In this document: positions 51,876 through 61,887 of the stretch, piece by piece
Layout: each line of letters starts with the position of its first letter
Numbering within the stretch: the stretch's first letter is position 1
From: Flavobacterium zhairuonense
Lineage (GTDB): Bacteria; Bacteroidota; Bacteroidia; Flavobacteriales; Flavobacteriaceae
DNA length: 64,000 nucleotides
NCBI RefSeq assembly: GCF_004352915.1
Contig: NZ_SJSY01000072.1
Span: forward strand, 248,001-312,000
Reading direction: 5' to 3'
Notes under the pieces: model-generated
What the model saw: the letters and a program-made list of their open reading frames with translations, nothing else
Told to the model about the DNA's origin: nothing
Databases searched by the model: none
Program-made: the position numbers and the translations under genes

Positions 51876-52853
51876 TTAATCTAATGATTGATTTTCTTGA
51901 TTTGCCATTTGTGAAATTGCGACATATTCAGCAGCTGAAATATTTCCGTAATAAAAATTTAGCGGATTCACGACTTTTCCATCTTTATGAACTTCATAAT
52001 GGCAATGGGGGCCTTCAGATCTTCCCGTACTTCCCACGTAACCAATAATATCTCCTCTTTTGACATGTTGTCCTGGTTTACAATTGTATTTGCTCAAATG
52101 TGCATACAGACTTTCGTAACCAAAACCATGTCTGATGACCACGTGATTTCCAAATCCTGAAGCGGCGGCATCAGCTCTGTCAACCACGCCGTCGCCTGTC
52201 GCATAAACAGGAGATCCGGTATTTGCTGTAAAATCCATTCCGTTGTGCATTTTTCGCACTTTTGTGAAAGGATCAATTCTATATCCAAATCCTGATGCAA
52301 CTCGTTTTAAACTTTCGTTTTGAACAGGCTGAATTGCAGGAATGGCTAACAATAAATTCTCTTTTGCTCCAGCTAATTTCAAAATCTCATCTAGAGATTT
52401 AGACTGAATAGCTAATTGCTTTGAAAGCTTGTCGATTCGTTTGGTTGTGTTTAAAACCAATTGTGAATTGTTGTAGCCTTCTAATTTTTTATATCGCTGA
52501 GCATCTCTGAAACCTTCTTTCCGAATCGAATCTGGAATTTCAGTTTTATTGAAATAAATTCTGTAAATATTATTGTCTCTATCTTCGAGTGACTCGGCAA
52601 CATCATCAATTTCGTCCATTTTTTTGTTTAAAATGGCATATTGTAGCTTTAAATTTTCAATTTCACGAGCTTGCAAACGATCTTTTGGCGTCTCAAAATA
52701 TGAGGTATTAATTAAAAGAACAAAAATTAAAAAGCCAAATAGAGCTGAGGCCAACAAAAACAGGAATGCATAACCAATTTTCGCCCTTTTTCTGGTTTTT
52801 ATTTTCGTATAAGCCAGATTTTCTGAGTCGTAATAATATTTTACTTTCGCCAT
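51876..52853 (-). CDS. M23-family (LytM) zinc metallopeptidase, membrane-anchored
   Basis: The 325-residue product has a cytoplasmic start, one membrane helix (FLFLLASALFGFLIFVLLI, about 28-47), a coiled-coil region (about 60-165), and a C-terminal LytM domain (about 190-300). The metal residues are present: H in MHNGMDF, D in the same motif, and HxH in GPHCHYEVH. It would cleave peptidoglycan cross-bridges or act as a regulatory platform on the periplasmic side. The missing active-site residues that mark non-catalytic LytM factors are not seen. Confidence 0.92.
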   Translation of the reverse strand: MAKVKYYYDSENLAYTKIKTRKRAKIGYAFLFLLASALFGFLIFVLLINTSYFETPKDRLQAREIENLKLQYAILNKKMDEIDDVAESLEDRDNNIYRIYFNKTEIPDSIRKEGFRDAQRYKKLEGYNNSQLVLNTTKRIDKLSKQLAIQSKSLDEILKLAGAKENLLLAIPAIQPVQNESLKRVASGFGYRIDPFTKVRKMHNGMDFTANTGSPVYATGDGVVDRADAAASGFGNHVVIRHGFGYESLYAHLSKYNCKPGQHVKRGDIIGYVGSTGRSEGPHCHYEVHKDGKVVNPLNFYYGNISAAEYVAISQMANQENQSLD

Positions 52854-52867
52854 ATTTTAAAATACCC

Positions 52868-52875
52868 TATTTTTG
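52868..52875 (+). promoter_or_regulatory. Possible alaS -7 element
   Basis: TATTTTTG followed by CAGC; TTC at the 19-base -33 position. If used, the alaS leader is about 250 bases and contains the inverted arms described below. Confidence 0.35.
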
Positions 52876-52951
52876 CAGCTTGTAAAATAAGTTAGTCGAA
52901 CAAAATTAAAAAATGTTTCAGTTGTTCGAGACTTTTTTCAAGAATTAAAGC

Positions 52952-53123
52952 AATTAGATAATGTGTCAATTTGATAATTAGATAATGTATTAAAAACGGA
53001 ATTTGTTGTTTTAAATTTTACAGTTTTTAATTAAAAATCTAATGATCAGATTTTCAGATTGATGAATTATCTAATTGACATATTTTCAAATTATCACATT
53101 ATCAAATTGACACATTTTCTAAT
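52952..53123. repeat. Inverted arms in the alaS leader
   Basis: AATTAGATAATGTGTCAATT-type run (52952-52988) is approximately reverse-complementary to 53088-53123, around an AT-rich interior. It may form a long-range hairpin in the alaS leader RNA. It does not resemble a T-box. Confidence 0.45.
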
Positions 53124-53129
53124 TTAAAT

Positions 53130-55769
53130 ATGAAATCACAAGACGTACGTAAACAATTTTTAGATTTTTTTGAGAGTAAAGGGCATACTATTGTTCCTTC
53201 AGCTCCTATTGTGCTTAAAGACGACCCAACCCTAATGTTCAACAACTCGGGAATGGCCCAGTTTAAAGAATTTTTCTTAGGTAACGGAACTCCAAAAAGT
53301 CCAAGAATAGCCGATACGCAAAAATGTCTTCGTGTTTCAGGAAAACATAACGATCTTGAAGAAGTTGGTATTGATACCTACCACCACACTATGTTCGAAA
53401 TGTTAGGAAACTGGTCTTTTGGTGATTATTTCAAAAAAGAAGCAATCAATTGGGCTTGGGAATTATTGACAGAAGTTTATAAAATCCCAAAAGAAAATCT
53501 TTATGTTTCTGTTTTTGAAGGAAGTAAAGAAGATAACGTTCCGTTTGATCAAGAAGCTTGGGATATCTGGAAAACTTTAATCGACGAAGACCGAATCATT
53601 TTAGGAAATAAAAAAGATAATTTCTGGGAAATGGGAGATCAAGGACCATGTGGACCTTGTTCTGAAATTCACGTTGATTTACGTTCTGAAGAAGAAAAGG
53701 CGCTGAAACCAGGTAAAGAAGAAGTAAATAATGATCACCCACAAGTAGTTGAAATCTGGAATAATGTATTCATGGAATTCAACCGTAAAGCTGATGGTTC
53801 TCTTGAAAAACTTCCAGCACAGCACGTTGATACCGGAATGGGATTTGAGCGTTTGTGTATGGCTCTACAAGGAAAAACATCAAACTATGATACTGATGTT
53901 TTTATGCCTTTAATTAGAGAAATCGAGACGATTACAGGTGCAAAATATACAACTAATGATGTAACAGGCATTAGTGAAGAACAAAATAAAATGAATATCG
54001 CTATTCGTGTAGTGGCAGATCACGTTCGTGCGGTAGCTTTTGCTATTGCTGACGGTCAGCTGCCTTCTAACACGGGTGCAGGATATGTAATTCGTAGAAT
54101 TTTACGTCGCGCAATTCGTTACGGATTTACTTTCTTAGGAACAAAAGAGCCATTTATTTTTAAATTGGTTGAAACTTTAAGCGAGCAAATGGGAGAATCT
54201 TTCCCAGAAATCAGAACGCAGAAAGCACTTTGTTCGAATGTAATTCGCGAGGAAGAAAACTCATTCTTAAAAACTTTAGATCAAGGATTAATTCTTTTAG
54301 ATGCAGTAATTTTAAACAACAACGGAGATACTGTTGATGGTAAAAAAGCATTTGAATTGTATGATACTTACGGATTCCCAATCGATTTAACAGCTTTGAT
54401 TCTTTCTGAAAGAGGATTGAAATTGGACGAAGAAGGTTTCCAAGAGCAATTACAATTGCAAAAAGAAAGATCTCGTGCAGCATCTAAAGTAACAGCTGGT
54501 GACTGGAATGTGCTTGTAGAAGATGATATTCAGGAATTTGTTGGATATGACAGATTATCTCAGCAAGTTAAGATTACAAAATACCGTAGAGTTGAAAGCG
54601 TGAAAGATGGAGAGATTTTCCAATTGGTTTTCAATGCAACGCCATTTTATGGAGAAAGCGGAGGACAAACGGGAGATAAAGGATATTTAGAAGCTCAAAA
54701 CGGAGATATCGTTTATATTATTGACACTAAAAAAGAGAATAATCAAACGATACATTTGGCAAAATCATTGCCGGAAAATCTTACGGGAACTTTTACTGCT
54801 GTTGTTGATGCTTTACAGAGAGCTAAAACTTCGTCAAATCACTCGGCTACGCACTTGTTGCACCAAGCTTTACGTAAGATTTTAGGAACTCATATTGAGC
54901 AAAAAGGTTCGATGGTTCGTAATGCATCTTTACGTTTTGACTTTTCTCATTTCTCTAAAGTTTCTGATGAAGAATTGGTAGAAGTAGAAAACTTCGTAAA
55001 TGCAAGGATTCGTGAGAGTTTGCCATTAGTTGAGAAAAGAGCAATTCCAAAAGAACAAGCTCTTGAAGATGGAGCGATTGCTTTGTTTGGAGAGAAATAC
55101 GGAGATTTAGTTCGTACTATTAAATTTGGAGATTCTGTTGAATTATGCGGAGGAACTCACGTTGCAAATACATCTGATATCTGGCATTTCAAAATCATTT
55201 CTGAAGGAGCTGTTGCAGCTGGAATTAGAAGAATTGAAGCAATTACAAGTGAAGCAGCAAAAGAGTATTTTGAGTCACAAGCTGTTTCTTTAGCTGAAAT
55301 TAAAGATGCGCTTAAAAATGCTCAAGATCCTGTAAAATCGATTTTAGCGTTGCAAGACGAAAATGCACAGTTGAAAAAACAATTAGAAGCTTTATTAAAA
55401 GATAAGGCTAAAAATATGAAAGCTGATTTAGCTAAAGAATTACAAGAAATTAACGGAGTTCAATTTTTAGCAAAACAAGTAGACTTAAATCCAGAAGGAG
55501 CAAAAGATTTGGCTTACGAATTGGGTGGTTCTTATAACAACTTATTTGTGGTTTTCGCTACAGCTCACGAAGGAAAACCAATGTTAACTTGTTACATCTC
55601 TAAAGAAATTGTAGCTGAGAAAAACTTAAACGCTGGACAAGTAGTTCGCGAATTAGGGAAATACATCCAAGGTGGAGGAGGAGGTCAGCCTTTCTTCGCT
55701 ACAGCAGGAGGTAAAAATGTTGATGGAATTGGTGAGGCTTTGTCTAAAGCGATTGATTTCGTTAAATAA
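53130..55769 (+). CDS. alaS: Alanine--tRNA ligase
   Basis: The 879-residue class II synthetase has the aminoacylation core (about 1-250, with [15 protein letters not shown]), a middle helical tRNA-recognition domain, an editing domain with the zinc-binding [13 protein letters not shown] (about 569-581) and [11 protein letters not shown] (about 672-682), and a C-terminal C-Ala domain with a Gly-rich end ([15 protein letters not shown]). All expected elements and the usual length are present. It charges tRNA-Ala and deacylates mischarged Ser/Gly-tRNA. Confidence 0.98.
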   Translation: MKSQDVRKQFLDFFESKGHTIVPSAPIVLKDDPTLMFNNSGMAQFKEFFLGNGTPKSPRIADTQKCLRVSGKHNDLEEVGIDTYHHTMFEMLGNWSFGDYFKKEAINWAWELLTEVYKIPKENLYVSVFEGSKEDNVPFDQEAWDIWKTLIDEDRIILGNKKDNFWEMGDQGPCGPCSEIHVDLRSEEEKALKPGKEEVNNDHPQVVEIWNNVFMEFNRKADGSLEKLPAQHVDTGMGFERLCMALQGKTSNYDTDVFMPLIREIETITGAKYTTNDVTGISEEQNKMNIAIRVVADHVRAVAFAIADGQLPSNTGAGYVIRRILRRAIRYGFTFLGTKEPFIFKLVETLSEQMGESFPEIRTQKALCSNVIREEENSFLKTLDQGLILLDAVILNNNGDTVDGKKAFELYDTYGFPIDLTALILSERGLKLDEEGFQEQLQLQKERSRAASKVTAGDWNVLVEDDIQEFVGYDRLSQQVKITKYRRVESVKDGEIFQLVFNATPFYGESGGQTGDKGYLEAQNGDIVYIIDTKKENNQTIHLAKSLPENLTGTFTAVVDALQRAKTSSNHSATHLLHQALRKILGTHIEQKGSMVRNASLRFDFSHFSKVSDEELVEVENFVNARIRESLPLVEKRAIPKEQALEDGAIALFGEKYGDLVRTIKFGDSVELCGGTHVANTSDIWHFKIISEGAVAAGIRRIEAITSEAAKEYFESQAVSLAEIKDALKNAQDPVKSILALQDENAQLKKQLEALLKDKAKNMKADLAKELQEINGVQFLAKQVDLNPEGAKDLAYELGGSYNNLFVVFATAHEGKPMLTCYISKEIVAEKNLNAGQVVRELGKYIQGGGGGQPFFATAGGKNVDGIGEALSKAIDFVK

Positions 55770-55785
55770 GATTCTAAGGGGCTAT

Positions 55786-55801
55786 CCCGATAGCTATCGG
55801 G
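55786..55801. repeat. Perfect 16-base palindrome after alaS
   Basis: CCCGATAGCTATCGGG, 17 bases past the alaS stop, embedded in a CTAAG-rich low-complexity run. It has no T-tract but could stabilise the 3' end. Confidence 0.6.
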
Positions 55802-55836
55802 ACTAAGCATCTAAGTTTTTATAAAATCACAAAAAC

Positions 55837-55869
55837 AAACCCGGCAGGTTTTTAAAACCTGTCGGGTTT
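55837..55869. terminator. Terminator downstream of alaS
   Basis: AAACCCGGCAGGTTTT-TA-AAACCTGTCGGGTTT (one G-U pair) with A and T flanks. Its near twin lies at 56837-56870, exactly 1,000 bases on, after the next gene. Confidence 0.8.
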
Positions 55870-55975
55870 TGTGTTTATGTGAAATAGCTTAAAATGTTAT
55901 TTTGATGGCTTTTAGAGGAAATGAGCAAGCTTAAAAATGTATTATTTTACGGGTTAATTTTAAAACCAAAATATT

Positions 55976-56797
55976 ATGAAAAAAAGTTCGTTTTATTTTT
56001 TAGCAATTGCTTTACCAATGCTAACTTCATGCTCTAACGATGTTGTCGAGAGTTCGAGCAAATCGGAAAACATTTTGCCAAGAACGGTAAAATACACTAG
56101 CGCTGGGTCTTCTGTAGAAACCTCATTTGCTTTTACTTACAATGGAAATAAAATTAAGAGTATTACTGGTCAAAATGAGAGAACAGATTATACTTATGAA
56201 GGTGATTTTATTGTAAAAGAAGTCAAGTATAATACGCAAAGCGGTAGCGATGTAAAGAAAGAAGAATACTCATATGCCTATGAAAACAATAAATTGGTTT
56301 CTACAACTTATTCAAAAAATTTCACAGCTAAATATCCAAATGGAAGCTATATAGAGAGAAGTGTTTATGCATATAATGCAGATGGCAGTGCAGTAATGAA
56401 AACCTATTATAAAGATTCAGAATTTTTTGAAGCAGAGAAATTGGGAGACATCGAGCTAGAGCGCAATATTGATAAGCTTACTTTTGTAGATGGAAATTTA
56501 ATAAAACGAGTTTCGACTATTAGTATGGGTTCATATGTTGGTTTTGCTGGAACAGCAACTACAGAATATTTATACGAATATGATGCAAATAGTACGCCTT
56601 TTAAAAACATTTTAGGATTTGATTTATTAATGAAAGATGTATTTGCAAATAATATAGTTAAAACGACTAAGTCATCTGTTTTATGGGATGGAAGTTATTT
56701 AAATTCAAATTCTTCTAATACAGAATATGTTTACAATGAAAAAGATTATCCTGTAAAAGTATCAGAAAAACTTAGAACGATAGAATACATTTATTAA
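55976..56797 (+). CDS. Exported lipoprotein with YD-like strands (paralogue 1 of 3)
   Basis: The 273-residue product has a lipobox with Cys19 (PMLTSC). The body has repeated hairpin strands of YD type, such as FTYNGNKIKSITG, YAYENNKLVSTTY and VYAYNADGSAVMKTY, and ends in EYIY. It is similar in layout to the products of the 59066 and 59995 genes. The residues after Cys (CSNDVV) only partly resemble the Bacteroidota surface-export signal. Function unknown; adhesive or ligand-binding structures are typical of such strands. Confidence 0.75.
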   Translation: MKKSSFYFLAIALPMLTSCSNDVVESSSKSENILPRTVKYTSAGSSVETSFAFTYNGNKIKSITGQNERTDYTYEGDFIVKEVKYNTQSGSDVKKEEYSYAYENNKLVSTTYSKNFTAKYPNGSYIERSVYAYNADGSAVMKTYYKDSEFFEAEKLGDIELERNIDKLTFVDGNLIKRVSTISMGSYVGFAGTATTEYLYEYDANSTPFKNILGFDLLMKDVFANNIVKTTKSSVLWDGSYLNSNSSNTEYVYNEKDYPVKVSEKLRTIEYIY

Positions 56798-56836
56798 TAA
56801 GTGTAAAATGTCATAATTGATTTTATCCATAACAAC

Positions 56837-56870
56837 AAACCCGACAGGTTTTTAAAAACCTGTCGGGTTT
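56837..56870. terminator. Terminator downstream of the 55976 lipoprotein gene
   Basis: AAACCCGACAGGTTTTTAAA paired with AACCTGTCGGGTTT; near-identical to 55837-55869. It can also serve the convergent ABC gene. Confidence 0.8.
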
Positions 56871-57000
56871 TGTGTTTAAAATATTTTCTTATTTTATGTG
56901 ATTTCTCCCTTCAGTCGAAATGACAAATTATACGCTTTATTGATTATTTAGAAAAACCTTAGAACCTTAGCAACTTAGTACCTCAGAACCTTTAGAAAAT

Positions 57001-58746
57001 CTATTTACGTTCCCCAATCTGCTGGCGCCACATCGCGTAATAAAGTCCTTTTTCTTCAATCAAATCTTCATGTTTGCCTTGCTCGATAATTTTACCTTGT
57101 TCAAGGACAAAAATTCTGTCAGCATGCATTACAGTTGATAAACGGTGAGCAATTAAAACCGTAATTCTGTTTTTATCGGAGATATTTCTAATTGTAGCAT
57201 TAATTTCTTCTTCAGTAATAGAATCTAAAGCAGAAGTTGCTTCATCAAAAATTAATAAATTCGGGTTTCTTAAAATCGCTCTCGCGATAGACAAACGTTG
57301 TTTTTCACCGCCTGAAACTTTAATTCCGCCTTCACCAATTGTGGTATTTAAACCATCTTCGGCACGTCTTAAAAGTTTGTCACAGCTTGCGCGCTTTAAA
57401 GCATCGTATAATTCTTCGTCGGTCGCATTTGGTTTAACGAATAATAGATTTTCGCGAATAGTTCCAGAGAATAATTGTGCATCTTGAGTAACAAAACCTA
57501 ATTGTTTTCTTAAATCTAATAAATCAATTTCGGTTGAATCAATGTCATTATACAAAACTTGTCCTTCTGCAGGCGTATATAATCCAACTAATAATTTTAC
57601 AAGAGTCGTTTTTCCAGATCCCGAAGGTCCAACAAATGCAACGGTCTGGCCTTGTTTAATTTCAAAATTGATGTTTTCAACGGCTTTGAATTTTGCCGTT
57701 TTATGTTGAAAGCTGACATTGGTAAAAAGCAGTTTTTGGATTGCTCCAACATGTTTTGGAGTTTTAGGACGAAATTCTTTAGGAGCATTCAATAAAACTC
57801 TAAAATTTTCCATTGAAACTTTCGTTTCATTAATTGCAATAATAAAGTTTCCGAGTTCCTGTAAAGGTCCAAAAATAAAGAAAGTGAAAAATACCATTGT
57901 CAATAAATCGCCCACAATAATTTTTCCTCCAAATAGGAAATAATACAATGTGAAAACCACACAAGTTCTCAAAAAGTGAACCGTTGTTCCCTGAATGAAA
58001 CTCAAACTTCTGATGAAACGAATTTTTTCTAATTCCAACTGAAGAATTTTAAACGTATTTAAATTCAAACGTTTTTCTTCCTGATACGTTAAGCCAAGAC
58101 TTTTTACAAGCTCAATATTACGTAAACTTTCGGTTGTAGAACCCGCCAAAGCATTGGTTTGATTCACGATTTTCTTAGAAACAATTTTGATTTTTTTGCC
58201 TAAATACGAACTTACTAAAGCAATAATTGGCGCTGTAATCAAAAAGATAATCGAAATTCTGTAATCGATTCTCGCAACATACACAATTACGAAAATGAAC
58301 CCAATAATGGTTTGAAAAATTAAAGAAATCGAAAGCGTGATCAATTTTTCAGAATCTGAACGAACTTTAGTCAATTTGCTCAAAGTTTCACCGCTTCGTT
58401 GATCTTCAAATTCGGCGTAAGGCAAATCAAGCGACTTTTTGATTCCGTCAGTATACATTTGAGCGCCGGTTCTCTGAATTACAACATTGGTGAAATAATC
58501 CTGAAAGTTTTTTGTAATTCGGGAAATCATCGCCGCGCCAAGCGATAGTCCGAGCCAGAAAGATAACGATTTGATAAAGCCAGCGGCGTTTCCGTCGTAT
58601 TTATGTAGTCCAACACCGCAATCCTGCATTAATTTACCGGTGATAATTGAGTCTGATAAACTGAAACAAATGTTTATCGAAGCCATAATCAGCGCAAAAA
58701 ACAAAAGCATTTTGTGTCTGATTATATAAGAATATAATAATTTCAT
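57001..58746 (-). CDS. ABC exporter, membrane and ATPase domains fused
   Basis: The 581-residue half-transporter has six membrane helices (about 14-310) and then a nucleotide-binding domain with Walker A GPSGSGKTT (about 372-380), a Q-loop in VTQDAQLFSG, signature VSGGEKQR, Walker B LLIFDEATSALD, and the H-loop in IAHRLSTV. It functions as a homo- or heterodimer. The substrate could be a lipid, peptide or drug; sequence does not decide. It is monocistronic. Confidence 0.93.
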   Translation of the reverse strand: MKLLYSYIIRHKMLLFFALIMASINICFSLSDSIITGKLMQDCGVGLHKYDGNAAGFIKSLSFWLGLSLGAAMISRITKNFQDYFTNVVIQRTGAQMYTDGIKKSLDLPYAEFEDQRSGETLSKLTKVRSDSEKLITLSISLIFQTIIGFIFVIVYVARIDYRISIIFLITAPIIALVSSYLGKKIKIVSKKIVNQTNALAGSTTESLRNIELVKSLGLTYQEEKRLNLNTFKILQLELEKIRFIRSLSFIQGTTVHFLRTCVVFTLYYFLFGGKIIVGDLLTMVFFTFFIFGPLQELGNFIIAINETKVSMENFRVLLNAPKEFRPKTPKHVGAIQKLLFTNVSFQHKTAKFKAVENINFEIKQGQTVAFVGPSGSGKTTLVKLLVGLYTPAEGQVLYNDIDSTEIDLLDLRKQLGFVTQDAQLFSGTIRENLLFVKPNATDEELYDALKRASCDKLLRRAEDGLNTTIGEGGIKVSGGEKQRLSIARAILRNPNLLIFDEATSALDSITEEEINATIRNISDKNRITVLIAHRLSTVMHADRIFVLEQGKIIEQGKHEDLIEEKGLYYAMWRQQIGERK

Positions 58747-59065
58747 ATGATTTTTAGAAAAGTGGAAGATGCAAAAGTAAGGAATTGTTTTAGTTTGTAG
58801 AGTTACTTTGTGTTATTTAAAATGTAATTTTTTCAAAGCTGATTTTTAAATAATGGAACAATAAAAAGTTGAAAAAATAATGGATTTATAAATATTTTAG
58901 CTTGAGTTAAATTTTTTTGAGTAAAGTTATTAATCCTATTTTGCTTGTTAATAAGGTATTGGGAATTGCTTAAGTTTTATTTTTATTTCGGGTATGGATT
59001 TCCGTAATGCTTTGATTTGTGGTTGCAGTATGTTTGCTATGAATAACATATTAAACAAAAACAAA
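58747..59065. other. 319-base divergent intergenic region
   Basis: It separates the ABC exporter and the second lipoprotein gene. AT-rich with several A/T runs. An in-frame ATG at 58994 extends the lipoprotein frame by 24 residues without a signal peptide, so it is taken as untranslated. No RNA gene is seen. Confidence 0.45.
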
Positions 59066-59788
59066 ATGAAAAAAATTCTATGTCTTTTCGGAGCTTTGAC
59101 TCTATTATTAACTTCATGTTCAAGTGATGATTCTGGTTCATCAGTAGTTTTGTTAAAAAAAGAAATCACTACTGATTCTGATGGAGATAAAGTAACCACA
59201 GATTACAAGTATGACGGTAATAAAATTATAAGTGCAACTGTTCAAGGTACTACAACTGGTATATATTTTACTTACACTGGAGATTTAATAACTAAAATGG
59301 AGTTTAAGTATGAGGGTGTAGTAGAACAAGTTAATAAATATGAATATGATTCAAACGGCAAACTTATTAGTTTTATTCGTGTTGAACCACTTGAAGAAAA
59401 TGGTTCTAAAGAAGTTTACACCTATAATTCAGATGGATCAATTTCGATAACAGCTTATAGTGGAACTGATCTAGCGCAAACTACTGCTGACGGAACAGGA
59501 AAAATAACTTTTGTTAATGGAGAAATAGATAAAATAGCTTTGACATATGGCCCAACTAGAAGTTATACTTATGATGATAAAAATAATCCTTATAAAAATG
59601 TTTTAGGATATGATAAAATCTCTTTTACAGATGGTGAGGCTGAAGGAATTTTACATAATATCGTATCTGTAAAAAATGGTACTAAAGTTACAGAATCTTA
59701 TGTTTTTACTTATAATGGAGATGGCTATCCTGTAAAAAGCGTTGATACTGATGGGTCTGGAGTTGCTACAACAGAGTATTTTTACTAG
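59066..59788 (+). CDS. Exported lipoprotein with YD-like strands (paralogue 2 of 3)
   Basis: The 240-residue product starts at 59066 (MKKILCLFGALTLLLTSC, lipobox Cys18); the 58994 ATG would bury the signal. The residues after Cys are SSDDS, matching the acidic surface-export signal described for Bacteroidota lipoproteins, so it is probably on the cell surface. The body has the strands TDYKYDGNKIISATVQG, YFTYTGDLITKMEF and VYTYNSDGSISITAYSG, ending in TTEYFY. It shares organisation with its neighbours and has a strong terminator after it. Confidence 0.8.
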   Translation: MKKILCLFGALTLLLTSCSSDDSGSSVVLLKKEITTDSDGDKVTTDYKYDGNKIISATVQGTTTGIYFTYTGDLITKMEFKYEGVVEQVNKYEYDSNGKLISFIRVEPLEENGSKEVYTYNSDGSISITAYSGTDLAQTTADGTGKITFVNGEIDKIALTYGPTRSYTYDDKNNPYKNVLGYDKISFTDGEAEGILHNIVSVKNGTKVTESYVFTYNGDGYPVKSVDTDGSGVATTEYFY

Positions 59789-59810
59789 AAAATAAACTCA
59801 ATTGAAATTA

Positions 59811-59842
59811 AAGCCAGAAGCATTTTAATTCTGGCTTTTTTT
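59811..59842 (+). terminator. Terminator of paralogue 2
   Basis: AAGCCAGAA-GCATTTTAA-TTCTGGCTT followed by TTTTTT. Confidence 0.85.
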
Positions 59843-59994
59843 GTCTAAAATAAACGAAATTTATTTTAAACAAAAAAACAATTTTGAGCATAAATTTCAT
59901 CTTCAAAAGGTTTTTACTTTTAAAATGTTTTTGTGCTTGATTTCTATTTTAATTTTCTTTCTTTGTAAGAAATAACAACCAAAATAACAAATAA

Positions 59995-60774
59995 ATGAAA
60001 AATATTTTATCTCTTTTTTCAGCATTAGCTCTTGTTTTAAGTTCATGCTCATCTGACGATTCAAAGGAATCTTCAGTATTTGTCAAAAAAATTGTTGAAA
60101 TAGATAGTGATGGGACTTCATACACTACACAATTTACTTACGATGGAGTCAAAAAGGACAGAGAAACTATAATAAATAACGCGACAAACAAAGTAGAGTA
60201 TTATATGGATTACAGTTATAATAGTGAAGGTACGATAGCTTCAGTTCTTAAATCAACTACTGATGGTAAACCTCTTGTTTTGGTTGAACTAACGTATAAT
60301 GATATTTATTTAAAGACCATTTTGCAGACGGAATTTGTGAGTGGTAAAAAAAATATCAAAAAAACATATTATTCTATAGGAATTAGATTTGGTAATGAAA
60401 CAGTTACATACAAAACTGTAGATGTCGACGAAAATAATAATGCTGAAAGTAATCCAGTTCAAGGAAAATTAACTCTTGAAGATGGGAAAATTGTTAAGGA
60501 TGAGATAACTGGTGCTCAAACAACAACAATAGTTTATGAATACGATATGGCAAATAACCCTTTCAAAAATGTTAAAGGTGTAGAAGCTTTATTAGGTAAT
60601 TTTGATTTGGGATATTCTAAATTTAATAAAGTAAAGGAAACGTCGACCACTTCTTCAGAGTCGCCTAAAATTAAAAGTTCAACCTATAGCTATGATGGAA
60701 AAAATTTCCCGACAGAAGCTAAACATTTTGACAAGCATGGCAATATAAAAGGTTCTACACAATATTTTTATTAG
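59995..60774 (+). CDS. Exported lipoprotein with YD-like strands (paralogue 3 of 3)
   Basis: The 259-residue product has a lipobox with Cys18 (LVLSSC) followed by SSDDSKESS, again an acidic surface-export signal. Body strands include TQFTYDGVKKDRET, YSYNSEGTIASVLK and YEYDMANNPFKNVKG, and the end is TQYFY. All three paralogues keep the late motif NP(F/Y)KN(V/I)(L/K)G. It is a separate transcription unit from paralogue 2, with its own terminator at 60794. Confidence 0.8.
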   Translation: MKNILSLFSALALVLSSCSSDDSKESSVFVKKIVEIDSDGTSYTTQFTYDGVKKDRETIINNATNKVEYYMDYSYNSEGTIASVLKSTTDGKPLVLVELTYNDIYLKTILQTEFVSGKKNIKKTYYSIGIRFGNETVTYKTVDVDENNNAESNPVQGKLTLEDGKIVKDEITGAQTTTIVYEYDMANNPFKNVKGVEALLGNFDLGYSKFNKVKETSTTSSESPKIKSSTYSYDGKNFPTEAKHFDKHGNIKGSTQYFY

Positions 60775-60793
60775 TAGAAAATAAAAAATAGTC

Positions 60794-60836
60794 AAACCCA
60801 AATATTTCATTCAGTGATTTATTTGGGTTTTTTGTT
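60794..60836 (+). terminator. Terminator of paralogue 3
   Basis: AAACCCAAAT and ATTTGGGTTT around a 17-base loop, then TTTTTG. Confidence 0.75.
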
Positions 60837-60875
60837 TCTAAAAAATAACCGAAATTTGTTTTAAACTAATAAGAG

Positions 60876-61826
60876 ATGCAATTCAGAACCCAAATTCCAA
60901 TTTCAAAAAGTAATTCTCCAATCGATTATAATTCGAAAATACTTTCTGTTGGTTCTTGTTTTGCAGAAAATATAGCAGAGAAATTTGATTATTTTAAATT
61001 TCAGAATGAAACCAATCCGTTTGGGATTATTTTTAATCCGGTTTCAATTGAGAAAATATTTCGAAGAGTTTGTGCATTGGATTTCTATCAGGAAAAAGAT
61101 GTTTTTTTTCATAACGAGCGTTGGCATTCTTATGAAGCGCATTCCGATTTAAGTAATTCCGACCGACAAGAATTGCTTGAAACTTTGAATAAAGCAATTA
61201 CAGAAACCCATAAACAATTAAAAGAAGCTTCGCATATTATCATTACCTACGGAACTTCCTGGATTTACAGAAATCTAGAAACCGAAGAAATTGTAGCGAA
61301 TTGTCATAAAGTGCCTCAAAAACAATTCTCAAAAGAGTTATTATCAGCTGAAGTCATTCAGCAAAGCATTCAAAACACGATCGATTTAATTCAGACATTA
61401 AATCCAAACATAAATTTCATTTTCACAATTTCTCCAGTTCGCCACATAAAAGACGGATTTATAGAGAATCAACTTGGCAAATCGCATTTATTCACGGCTT
61501 TGCATAAAACTTTCGACTTTCGACTTTCGACTTTCAACTACTTTCCTTCTTACGAAATCATGATGGATGAACTTCGCGATTATCGTTTTTATAATGAAGA
61601 TATGTTGCATCCCAACCAAATTGCGATCGATTATATCTGGAAACTTTTCAGCGAAAATTATATAGCAGAAAATAGTATTTTAACAATGAATGAAGTAGAC
61701 GAAATCCAAAAAAGTCTTCGTCACAGAAGTTTCAATCCCGAATCAGAACAGCATCAAAAATTCCTAGCAAAACTCCAACAGAAAATAAATATGTTAGGAG
61801 AAAAATTACCACATATTAAATTCTAA
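60876..61826 (+). CDS. GSCFA-domain protein
   Basis: The 316-residue product has the family-defining VGSCFAENIAEKF (about 27-39), then FGIIFNPVSIEKI (about 48-60), HIIITYGTSWIY, FTISPVRHIKDG (about 188-199) and the closing YEIMMDELRDYRFYNEDMLHPNQIA. These resemble an SGNH-hydrolase-like arrangement with the Gly-Ser-Cys-Phe-Ala loop. A coding run of repeated TTTCGAC units occurs at about 61510-61536. Substrate unknown. Monocistronic. Confidence 0.92.
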   Translation: MQFRTQIPISKSNSPIDYNSKILSVGSCFAENIAEKFDYFKFQNETNPFGIIFNPVSIEKIFRRVCALDFYQEKDVFFHNERWHSYEAHSDLSNSDRQELLETLNKAITETHKQLKEASHIIITYGTSWIYRNLETEEIVANCHKVPQKQFSKELLSAEVIQQSIQNTIDLIQTLNPNINFIFTISPVRHIKDGFIENQLGKSHLFTALHKTFDFRLSTFNYFPSYEIMMDELRDYRFYNEDMLHPNQIAIDYIWKLFSENYIAENSILTMNEVDEIQKSLRHRSFNPESEQHQKFLAKLQQKINMLGEKLPHIKF

Positions 61827-61841
61827 TTCCAAGAAATTTTT

Positions 61842-61887
61842 CTTTGTGTCTTTGCTCTCGATGCCTATTGGGAGCAAAGACGCAAAG
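61842..61887 (+). terminator. Terminator of the GSCFA gene
   Basis: CTTTGTGTCTTTGCTCT pairs with GGAGCAAAGACGCAAAG at 15 of 17 positions around a 12-base loop, then TTTTATTT. Confidence 0.8.

Noticed and set aside
52876..53129. T-box riboswitch before alaS
   Set aside because: No T-box sequence or specifier loop with an alanine codon could be recognised.
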